Shown in pieces: positions 7,367 through 13,531 of a stretch of DNA of 14,360 nucleotides. The stretch covers positions 1-14,360 of the forward strand of contig JAURFJ010000027.1 in NCBI GenBank assembly GCA_030834365.1. Direction: 5' to 3'. Within the stretch, counting starts at the first letter, position 1. Each line of letters starts with the position of its first letter. The DNA is from Flavobacteriaceae bacterium (GTDB lineage Bacteria > Bacteroidota > Bacteroidia > Flavobacteriales > Flavobacteriaceae). Under the pieces are notes generated by a model. It was not told the DNA's origin. It saw nothing but the letters and a program-made list of their open reading frames with translations, and did not search any database. The translations under genes and the position numbers were made by a program.

Positions 7367-7397
7367 TTGTAGACCTCCCAAAAACAACCTAAATTCA
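7367..7397 (+). promoter_or_regulatory. Possible promoter for the M1 metallopeptidase gene
   Basis: TTG at 7367-7369 and TAAATTCA at 7390-7397 are separated by 20 bases, resembling the Bacteroidota -33 TTG / -7 TAnnTTTG arrangement with two mismatches in the -7 box. Transcription would begin near 7401-7404, about 20 bases before the ATG. A small inverted repeat, TAATC-gtt-GATTA (7410-7422), sits just before the start codon; its stem is too weak to call a regulatory structure. The gene may instead be read through from the upstream operon. Confidence 0.3.
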
Positions 7398-7423
7398 CCA
7401 TCTTAACATTAATCGTTGATTAG

Positions 7424-9721
7424 ATGAAACACTTATTTGCATGGGTTGCTTCAGCTTTCGTGTTATTCTCAGCCGGGCTTACGGCTCAAGAAGAGAAAAA
7501 AGAGCGGGAGCCTGGACATTACAACACCAACAAATTCAAGCAGCTCTATGAAGAGTTCGCAACACCGAATACGTTTCGTACCGCTTCAGGGGCTCCAGGT
7601 CCTGACTATTACCAGCAACAAGCGGACTACGTCATGGATATTCAGCTCGATGACGAAAACGCGCGTATATATGGTGAAGAGACCATTACCTATACCAACA
7701 ACTCTCCTGATGCCTTAGAGTTTTTATGGTTACAGCTCGATCAAAATGTTCGCGCCAAAGATTCAAAGGCTCCGCTGCGCAATGGAAGTGGGGTAAACCT
7801 CGCTTATACGCCAGATAACTTTTCTCAAACATTTATGGGAGAATCGTTTGACGGTGGATTCAACATTGAATGGGTTAAGGATACTAGGGGAGCAGCGCTT
7901 CCGTACCTCATCAACTTTACGATGATGCGCATTGATTTGCCAGCGCCACTGCTTTCTGGCCAGACCTATTCTTTTTCTGTAAAATGGTGGTATAACATAC
8001 CCGATCATACAGTCAACAGAGCCCGTTCGGGTTATGAGTACTTTGAGGAAGACGGCAACCGAGCTTATGTGATCGCTCAGTTTTTCCCTAGAATGGCTGT
8101 GTACAGTGATGTTGAAGGATGGCAGAACCACCAATTCTGGGGAAGCGGAGAGTTTGCGCTTCCATTCGGAAACTACGATGTGTCGATTACCGTTCCTGAA
8201 GACCACGTGCTAGATGCCACTGGTGAGCTGCTGAATCGCAAGCAAGTCTTTTCTAAAGAAATGATGAGCAGATATGAAAAAGCAAAGAAGAGTTACGATG
8301 AGCCGGTGCTGATTGTCACTCAAGAAGAGGCAGAAGCTGCAGAAAAGTCATTTGCTAAAAAGACCAAGACCTGGAAGTTTAGAGCAGAAAATGTTCGCGA
8401 CTATGCGTTCGCTACTTCTAGAAAGTTCATCTGGGATATGATGGCTGTTAAAATTGGAAATCGCGACGTAATGGCCGTTTCGTTATACCCAAAAGAAGGA
8501 AACCCACTTTGGGAAGATTGGTCTACAAAGGCTGTGGCCTCTACACTTAAATCGTATTCTTCCCACACTTTTGATTACCCCTACCACAAGGCGATTTCGG
8601 TTCACGCTAAGAATCAAGGAATGGAGTACCCCATGATCTGCTGGAACTACGGGCGCCCAAATAAAGACGGAACCTATTCTGACCGCACCAAGTTTGGCAT
8701 GATGAGCGTGATTATTCACGAAGTGGGTCACAATTTCTTTCCAATGATTGTCAATTCAGACGAGCGTCAGTGGGGATGGATGGATGAGGGACTCGATACC
8801 TTTATGCAGTATTTGGCCGAGCAAGAATTTGGTGAGGCCTACCCTGCCGCAATCGAAGGATTAGACAAGTACCCTTCTCGAAGAGGTGCTCCTTCAGCCA
8901 TTGTAGATTACATGGCGGGAGACCAGAGTTACATTGCTCCTATCATGTCGAACCCTGAGAACGTGTATCAATTAGGTCCAAATGCCTATGCTAAGCCCGC
9001 CACAGCGCTGAATATTCTGCGTGAAACAGTTATGGGTAGAGAGTTGTTCGACCATGCATTTAAGACCTATGCGCAACGGTGGATGTTTAAACATCCTACT
9101 CCAGAAGACTTTTTCAGAACAATGGAAGACGCCTCAGCAGTTGACCTTGACTGGTTCTGGAGATCGTGGTTCTACACTACAGACTATGTTGATATAGGGG
9201 TTTCAGAAGTTAAAAAATACTATGTTTCAGATGAGCCTACGGCCGAGATGAAAGAGTATATGGCTGCTAACGGACTTACCGCAGCTGATCTACCGCCACT
9301 AGTTTATTTGGCAGACCTTGATGCTAAAGAGGCCGATACCGAAATCAAGGCTCCCGCCGAGGCATCTTCAACCCTGTCTGAGTTTATGCTTGACAACATG
9401 ACCGAAGCAGAACGTGCCCAGGTTAAGCAGCCCAAGTATTTCTATGAAATCGCTTTCGAGAAACCAGGAGGTATTCCTATGCCGCTTATTGTTGAATATG
9501 CCTATGCGGACGGAACCAAAGAAATCGTGCGTTACCCTGTAGAGATCTGGCGTAAGAATGACGCGGAGGTAAAGCGAGTGGTTTCTTCAGATAAGGAACT
9601 TGTAGGTATCACGGTTGATCCTAATTTGGAAACGGCTGATATAGATACCTCAAATAACAGTTGGCCTAAAACCGAAGAGGGGTCAGAGTTTGAAAAACTC
9701 AAAGAAGCTATCAAACAGTAA
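7424..9721 (+). CDS. Secreted M1-family zinc metallopeptidase (aminopeptidase N-like)
   Basis: 765 residues. The signal peptide ends at about residue 21 (MKHLFAWVASAFVLFSAGLTA). An N-terminal beta-sandwich like that of M1 enzymes (about 60-320) carries a lysine/glutamate-rich insertion around 275-310. The thermolysin-like catalytic domain has H432-E433-x-x-H436 (HEVGHNFF) and the third zinc ligand E455 in WMDEGLDTF, giving HExxH-x18-E. The substrate-anchoring GxMEN motif of aminopeptidases appears as QGMEYP (398-403). NAYAKPATALNIL is a candidate for the catalytic tyrosine region. A C-terminal beta-rich part (about 590-765) follows. I see no type IX secretion C-terminal domain, so it is probably periplasmic. 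It follows the DUF6702 gene by 64 bases, probably in the same operon or with its own promoter, and is ended by the terminator at 9744. Substrate unknown; an endopeptidase activity cannot be excluded. Confidence 0.93.
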   Translation: MKHLFAWVASAFVLFSAGLTAQEEKKEREPGHYNTNKFKQLYEEFATPNTFRTASGAPGPDYYQQQADYVMDIQLDDENARIYGEETITYTNNSPDALEFLWLQLDQNVRAKDSKAPLRNGSGVNLAYTPDNFSQTFMGESFDGGFNIEWVKDTRGAALPYLINFTMMRIDLPAPLLSGQTYSFSVKWWYNIPDHTVNRARSGYEYFEEDGNRAYVIAQFFPRMAVYSDVEGWQNHQFWGSGEFALPFGNYDVSITVPEDHVLDATGELLNRKQVFSKEMMSRYEKAKKSYDEPVLIVTQEEAEAAEKSFAKKTKTWKFRAENVRDYAFATSRKFIWDMMAVKIGNRDVMAVSLYPKEGNPLWEDWSTKAVASTLKSYSSHTFDYPYHKAISVHAKNQGMEYPMICWNYGRPNKDGTYSDRTKFGMMSVIIHEVGHNFFPMIVNSDERQWGWMDEGLDTFMQYLAEQEFGEAYPAAIEGLDKYPSRRGAPSAIVDYMAGDQSYIAPIMSNPENVYQLGPNAYAKPATALNILRETVMGRELFDHAFKTYAQRWMFKHPTPEDFFRTMEDASAVDLDWFWRSWFYTTDYVDIGVSEVKKYYVSDEPTAEMKEYMAANGLTAADLPPLVYLADLDAKEADTEIKAPAEASSTLSEFMLDNMTEAERAQVKQPKYFYEIAFEKPGGIPMPLIVEYAYADGTKEIVRYPVEIWRKNDAEVKRVVSSDKELVGITVDPNLETADIDTSNNSWPKTEEGSEFEKLKEAIKQ

Positions 9722-9743
9722 TCAATAAGCCCAGCTTATTCAT

Positions 9744-9773
9744 AATCCCGCAGCATTGGCTGCGGGATTTTTT
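9744..9773 (+). terminator. Intrinsic (Rho-independent) terminator after the M1 metallopeptidase gene
   Basis: A perfect 11-bp inverted repeat (AATCCCGCAGC, 9744-9754; GCTGCGGGATT, 9759-9769) encloses a 4-base loop (ATTG) and runs into a six-T tract (9768-9773). It lies 22 bases after the stop codon. The left arm has no matching run of A residues, so it should act only on rightward transcription. Confidence 0.92.
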
Positions 9774-9780
9774 ATATTTG
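9773..9780 (+). promoter_or_regulatory. Predicted -7 promoter element for tatA
   Basis: TATATTTG matches the Bacteroidota -7 consensus TAnnTTTG exactly and is followed by CA. It begins at the last T of the preceding terminator. The tatA ATG at 9790 is only 9 bases past the box, so the transcript would have a leader of about five bases or none. A TTG at 9756-9758, in the terminator loop, is the nearest upstream TTG, but its 14-base spacing is short of the usual 19-21. Confidence 0.55.
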
Positions 9781-9789
9781 CACCTAGAT

Positions 9790-10062
9790 ATGTATTCTCT
9801 TTTCATCAGCGGAGCTGAAATCTTTTTTATCGTTTTTGTTGTGATCCTCGTTTTTGGATCCGATAAATTGCCTGAGATCGTTCGCGGTCTTGGCAAGGGT
9901 ATGCGTCAGTTAAGAGACGCTACCGACGATATTAAACGCGAAATTCAAAAATCTGCTGAGAAGAATGGAATTGATTCAAGTATAGCTTCTGATCTAAAAA
10001 AGAGCGCCGATGAGGTGAAAAAATCGGTCGAAGAAGTAACGGGAACCATCAAGCGCCAATAG
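9790..10062 (+). CDS. tatA: Sec-independent protein translocase, TatA/TatB family
   Basis: 90 residues from the ATG at 9790. An upstream in-frame TTG at 9778 would fall inside the promoter box and is rejected. The architecture is classical: a short periplasmic N-terminus with E10 (GAEIFF), one transmembrane helix (about 6-22), the hinge FGSDKLP (22-28), and an amphipathic helix (EIVRGLGKGMRQLRDATDDI, 29-48). A charged tail ends in lysine/glutamate-rich helix (DLKKSADEVKKSVEEVTGTI). TatA oligomers form the variable pore used by TatC for folded, twin-arginine-signal proteins. Some Bacteroidota have more than one TatA-like protein, so this could be TatA or a TatB-like copy. No tatC is adjacent. 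The gene follows a terminator, so it is probably transcribed alone. It overlaps the convergent O-methyltransferase gene by 14 bases. Confidence 0.88.
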   Translation: MYSLFISGAEIFFIVFVVILVFGSDKLPEIVRGLGKGMRQLRDATDDIKREIQKSAEKNGIDSSIASDLKKSADEVKKSVEEVTGTIKRQ

Positions 10063-10702
10063 ACCTAAAGCGGGCTATACTCAACCCATCTCTTACCGGA
10101 AGTATAACGTGTTCAAATCGCTCATCGTCAGTGAGCAGCTGATTGTATTTAATTAGTTCTTGAGTGGCCTTATCGCGCTCATCTGCCGGCTCTACCACCT
10201 TACCCGACCACAAGATATTGTCAGATAGCAGTAAACACCCCTGGTTCATTTTTGGAATCACCACTTCAAGGTATCGCGTGTAGTCTGCTTTTTTGGCATC
10301 TATGAAAACCAGATCGAATCGCTGATCAAGCTGTGGAATGAGCTCAATGGCGTCGCCTATTAGGGGCTTAATAATTGATCCGTAAGGGCTTTGGTTCCAA
10401 TACCGCTGCTGAAGCAGACTGAGTTCTTCATTGACTTCTATGGTCAGCAATTGGCCTCCGGGCTTTATGCCCTCCGCCAGGCAAAGCGCACTATACCCCG
10501 TATAGGTGCCAATTTCAAGCACCTGTTCAGGGCTACAAATCTTGGCAATAAGGGCAAGAAGACGTCCTTGGTATTTTCCGCTAAGCATTCGTGGCTGAAC
10601 CACCTTAAGGTGGGTCTCGCGCCTAAGCGCAGCCAGGTACTCAGGTTCTGAATCGAGTTGAGTGTTGAGGTAGTCTTCAAGTTGGTCTGAAAAAAAATGC
10701 AT
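10049..10702 (-). CDS. Class I SAM-dependent O-methyltransferase (Methyltransf_3, COMT-like)
   Basis: 217 residues, cytoplasmic and of usual length for the caffeoyl-CoA O-methyltransferase-like family of bacteria. Motif I is VLEIGTYTGYSAL (61-73). The second-strand acidic residue is in LLTIEVNEE (85-93), followed by GDAIELIPQL (116-125). Metal-ligand positions are D135 (FIDAKKADY), D161 and N162 (LLSDNILWSG). The family uses a divalent cation to methylate catechol-like hydroxyls; the bacterial substrate here is unknown. The ATG lies 8 bases after the lipoprotein stop codon, so the two genes form an operon. The 3' end overlaps tatA by 14 bases in convergent orientation. The family is confident; the natural substrate is not predictable. 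Confidence 0.92.
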   Translation of the reverse strand: MHFFSDQLEDYLNTQLDSEPEYLAALRRETHLKVVQPRMLSGKYQGRLLALIAKICSPEQVLEIGTYTGYSALCLAEGIKPGGQLLTIEVNEELSLLQQRYWNQSPYGSIIKPLIGDAIELIPQLDQRFDLVFIDAKKADYTRYLEVVIPKMNQGCLLLSDNILWSGKVVEPADERDKATQELIKYNQLLTDDERFEHVILPVRDGLSIARFRSIGA

Positions 10703-10710
10703 TCAAACGG

Positions 10711-11373
10711 TTATTCGATGGAGATGTCGGTTAAGTAAAGGTAGCCGTCTTGCCCCGCTCTTTGGTGTCTTTGTGCAATAAGAAGTCCGCCTAGGCTTAG
10801 GTAGTCTTCACATATAGAAACAATTGAGGCTTCTTCGGCCGCTCCGCGTCTGAACACCCATTCTCTTACTGTATTGGTGTCGTCGATATAAAAATCATAT
10901 GCATCGCCCGGGGTGTATCCGCCTTCATTGCCGTAAGTGATGGTCAGTTTGTCGAGCATTTCTTGCTTACCTAATGAGGCCACGTTTTCCTCGAGACTAA
11001 CTGTATAGCTCTCCTTGTCCCATTCGAGTTGCAGCGGAGCCAACAGCCAGTACTTGTCGTTTATAAACCCCTTATTGATTTCGTTACTCACCGAATCAAG
11101 CGCCTTCCAGTTATAAGTAACCGTGTCTCCTTGTACGATTCGGGTAACCAGATTTTCTTTGGTGTTCCAAATCCATCGTCTTTCGAAATTTCCGCCTTCG
11201 CGTGTCACACCCCAGGTAAAGGCAATTTGGTTGAGCCCATCAAAGGCATCTATGCCGTGGGCCTTTGCAACCGCCTGAGCTCTTAGCTGGGCCTTGGTTA
11301 GCTGAGGAGACGATTCTGCGCACGATGTCAAGGTTAACACCACAGCAGTTAGCAGTAAAAAAAACTTCTTCAT
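10711..11373 (-). CDS. Lipoprotein of unknown function
   Basis: 220 residues from the ATG at 11373. A longer reading from a TTG at 11418 would put 15 residues in front of the signal peptide and is rejected. The start MKKFFLLLTAVVLTLTSC is a lipoprotein signal with lipobox LTSC and modified C18. The mature protein is rich in aromatic beta-strand-like segments: FDGLNQIAFTWGV, FERRWIWNTKENLV, VTYNWKALDSV, YDFYIDDTNTVREWVFRRG. It ends QDGYLYLTDISIE. These alternating strands are reminiscent of LolA-type or similar antiparallel-sheet envelope proteins, but I see no diagnostic motif and do not assign a family. It precedes an O-methyltransferase gene by 8 bases and diverges from the clpP-like gene. 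Likely location is the outer or inner membrane facing the periplasm. Confidence 0.75.
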   Translation of the reverse strand: MKKFFLLLTAVVLTLTSCAESSPQLTKAQLRAQAVAKAHGIDAFDGLNQIAFTWGVTREGGNFERRWIWNTKENLVTRIVQGDTVTYNWKALDSVSNEINKGFINDKYWLLAPLQLEWDKESYTVSLEENVASLGKQEMLDKLTITYGNEGGYTPGDAYDFYIDDTNTVREWVFRRGAAEEASIVSICEDYLSLGGLLIAQRHQRAGQDGYLYLTDISIE

Positions 11374-11420
11374 TTTTCTTTTAAAAATAAGCAATAGTAG
11401 GCTAGAACACTCATACAACG

Positions 11421-11428
11421 TATTTTTG
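11421..11428 (+). promoter_or_regulatory. Predicted -7 promoter element for the clpP-like gene
   Basis: TATTTTTG is an exact TAnnTTTG match, followed by CG, 21 bases before the ATG at 11450. The expected transcript start is near 11432-11435, leaving a leader of about 15 bases with no Shine-Dalgarno sequence. No clear TTG is present at the -33 distance. The box lies in the 76-base gap shared with the divergent lipoprotein gene. Confidence 0.5.
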
Positions 11429-11449
11429 CGTGTATAGAATGAACAAGCT

Positions 11450-11992
11450 ATGAGTCAGTCAAAGGTTAAAGAGTTGATCGAAAACAAGTTGCTCGAAGAG
11501 CGCAAAGTCTTCTTGTGGGGAATGGTAGATGACGACAGTGCTAAGCACGTTATCGAACGCCTAATGTACCTCGATTCATTAGGAAACGATGAAATTCAGC
11601 TTATAATCAACAGCCCTGGCGGATACGTAACATCGGGCTTTGCTATTTACGATACCATGATGCAAGTCAAGAGCCCAGTAGCTACTGTTTGCTCAGGTTT
11701 GGCTGCTTCTATGGGAAGTATCTTGCTCTCTGCCGGAGCCAAAGGTAGACGCATGATTCAACCACATGCTCGGGTTATGATTCATCAGCCTAGCGGTGGG
11801 GCACAAGGGCAGGCCTCTTCTATCGAAATTCAGGCCCGCGAAATCATTAAAACCAAGGAGATCGGCGCCCGTATTCTCTCAGAGAATTGTAATCAGCCAC
11901 TGGAGAAAGTCATGAATGACTTCGACCGCGATTACTGGATGGACGCTCAAGAGTCGCTCGCATACGGCATCGTCGATCAGTTACTCGCCTAA
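11450..11992 (+). CDS. clpP: ClpP-family serine protease subunit (divergent, short N-terminus)
   Basis: 180 residues, cytoplasmic. ClpP subunits form a double-heptamer barrel that degrades proteins fed by an AAA+ unfoldase. The catalytic triad can be placed as S87 (GLAASMGSILL), H112 (VMIHQPSGGAQGQA) and D161 (DFDRDYW). Other family motifs are INSPGGYVTSGFAIYDTM (54-71) and the C-terminal QESLAYGIVDQLL. Compared with the usual roughly 195-207 residues, the N-terminus is short: MSQSKVKELIENKLLEERKVFLWG leads straight into the first strand. The propeptide and the axial-gate hairpin seen in housekeeping ClpP are therefore missing or replaced, and FLWGMVDDD replaces the common FLGxxID pattern. 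No clpX, clpA or clpC is adjacent. It probably is a second ClpP paralogue rather than the housekeeping copy. The 3' end overlaps the photolyase gene by 12 bases. Confidence 0.88.
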   Translation: MSQSKVKELIENKLLEERKVFLWGMVDDDSAKHVIERLMYLDSLGNDEIQLIINSPGGYVTSGFAIYDTMMQVKSPVATVCSGLAASMGSILLSAGAKGRRMIQPHARVMIHQPSGGAQGQASSIEIQAREIIKTKEIGARILSENCNQPLEKVMNDFDRDYWMDAQESLAYGIVDQLLA

Positions 11993-13531
11993 GTGCCCGT
12001 CAAGGTCAGTTAATAACATCTCGGCGCGTTCTAAATGAGCGGATAGCTCTTCTTTTGACTTTTTATCTAAAATGCGGTACATCATAGACATGCGCTGATT
12101 GCTCGCTAGTACTTCTCTCTTTTTGACTAAGAAATTCCAGTATAAAGCGTTGAATGGGCATGCCTGTTCTCCGGTTTTTTCTTTCGGATTAAAATGGCAC
12201 TGCTTGCAGTAATTACTCATCTTGTCTATGTAATTGCCGCTGCTGATATAAGGTTTGGTCGCTATAATTCCGCCGTCAGCAAATTGAGACATGCCGCGGG
12301 TGTTGGTGATTTCTACCCATTCTATGGCGTCGGCATAGACCCCTAGGTACCATCGGTCTAAGGCATCGGGATCAATCTCGGCGAGCAATCCAAAATTTCC
12401 GGTAACCATAAGGCGCTGTATATGGTGGGCATAAGCCTCATTTTTCGTTTGAGTAACGGCATGAGAAACGCATTTCATCTTCGTCTTTCCGCTCCAGTAA
12501 AATTCGGGAAGTGGGCGGCTATGATTGAAGAAATTAAGCTGCTTGTAGGTGGGCATTTCTTTCCAATATACACCGCGCATAAACTCTCTCCACCCCAGCA
12601 CCTGTCTTACAAATCCTTCTAGTTGCGCCAGCGAAATATGCTGCTGTTTTTCTTTAGCTTGAATGGCTTCTGCAATGACTTCTTTAGGCGTGATCATCTT
12701 TGCATTCATGGCAAACGACAATCGCGAATGAAACAGAAAGCTATGGTTTGAGTACAGGGCGTCTTGATAGGTTCCGAAGTGAGGCAAAAGGTGTGAGCAG
12801 AAGTAGTCTAGAAGTCGCCTAGCGTCAGTGTAATCTTTAGGCCAATTGAATTGTTGATTGTTTAGTTCGCCATAGGTTTTTAGTCCTGATCGCTCTACCT
12901 CTTCGACTAGCGCAGTTACGTCATAATTAAAGTTCAACGGATCTATAATTGGCGTTTTGCCATCGTAGGCCTTTCTGTTTTCGTGATCAAAATTCCATTT
13001 TCCACCAAGCGGATTAGTGCCTTCCATTAAAATGGCGTGTTTCTTTCGCATGTAGCGGTAGAAACGTTCCATGAGAAGCGACTTATCTCCAAATAACTGC
13101 TTTAGCTCGAAGCGACTGGTTAGAAAGTGTTCGCTGTCTACGGCGTTCACCTCTACACCGCTCGATTGGAGTTGATCGCCTAGCTCTCGCAGTTGCTTAT
13201 CTAATCGGTAATCGTCTGGAAGTTGGTATTCGAAGCACGTGACCTTGTGCAACTCAATAAGCGCCAAAATACGGGCGCTGAGCGATTGCTCGGGGTGCGT
13301 ACTAATGGGTTGATAGATGACCTGATGACCGCTTGTTTCAAGCTGCTTGGCAAAGGCCCTCATCGCCTGAAAGAAAGCGACGATTTTCTGAATATGCTGA
13401 GTAGGGTGCTGAGCCTCTTGATTCATCTCAGCCATGAAGTAAATCGTGTCGTCTTGGGTTTGTGTAAACCAGCTATGCGCGGGATTCAATTGATCTCCTA
13501 GGATCAGCCGTATTCTTTTTAGTTTTCCCAT
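11981..13531 (-). CDS. FeS-BCP type photolyase/cryptochrome (deoxyribodipyrimidine photolyase-related protein)
   Basis: 516 residues. The N-terminal antenna-type Rossmann domain begins KRIRLILGDQLNPAHSWF (4-21), characteristic of the DPRP family, followed by the helical FAD domain. Four cysteines, C354 (KMKC), C442 and C445 (YCKQC) and C458 (ACPF), have spacings of 88, 3 and 13. These equal the spacings I recall for the 4Fe-4S ligands of Agrobacterium PhrB (C350, C438, C441, C454). Known members repair (6-4) photoproducts with blue light or act as light sensors. FAD-site segments include NHSFLFHSRLSF and FVRQVLGWREFMRGVYW, and WVEITNTRGMSQFADGGI precedes the cluster. The ATG at 13531 overlaps the end of the cry-DASH gene by 13 bases, so the two are co-transcribed. 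The family call is strong; repair versus signalling role is open. Confidence 0.94.
   Translation of the reverse strand: MGKLKRIRLILGDQLNPAHSWFTQTQDDTIYFMAEMNQEAQHPTQHIQKIVAFFQAMRAFAKQLETSGHQVIYQPISTHPEQSLSARILALIELHKVTCFEYQLPDDYRLDKQLRELGDQLQSSGVEVNAVDSEHFLTSRFELKQLFGDKSLLMERFYRYMRKKHAILMEGTNPLGGKWNFDHENRKAYDGKTPIIDPLNFNYDVTALVEEVERSGLKTYGELNNQQFNWPKDYTDARRLLDYFCSHLLPHFGTYQDALYSNHSFLFHSRLSFAMNAKMITPKEVIAEAIQAKEKQQHISLAQLEGFVRQVLGWREFMRGVYWKEMPTYKQLNFFNHSRPLPEFYWSGKTKMKCVSHAVTQTKNEAYAHHIQRLMVTGNFGLLAEIDPDALDRWYLGVYADAIEWVEITNTRGMSQFADGGIIATKPYISSGNYIDKMSNYCKQCHFNPKEKTGEQACPFNALYWNFLVKKREVLASNQRMSMMYRILDKKSKEELSAHLERAEMLLTDLDGHLGE

Noticed and set aside
7410..7422. Inverted repeat TAATC-gtt-GATTA before the M1 peptidase ATG
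   Set aside because: A five-pair AT-rich stem is too weak and too common to call a regulatory structure from one sequence.
7763..8206. 147-codon open frame on the minus strand inside the M1 peptidase gene
   Set aside because: It lies wholly within a confidently identified gene, shows no recognisable domain, and has no promoter or operon context.
9778..9780. TTG as the tatA start codon
   Set aside because: It lies inside a perfect -7 promoter box. The ATG at 9790 gives the normal short N-terminus before the transmembrane helix.
11416..11418. TTG start for the lipoprotein gene, adding 15 residues
   Set aside because: It would place residues before a complete MKKFF-type lipoprotein signal; the ATG at 11373 is the natural start.
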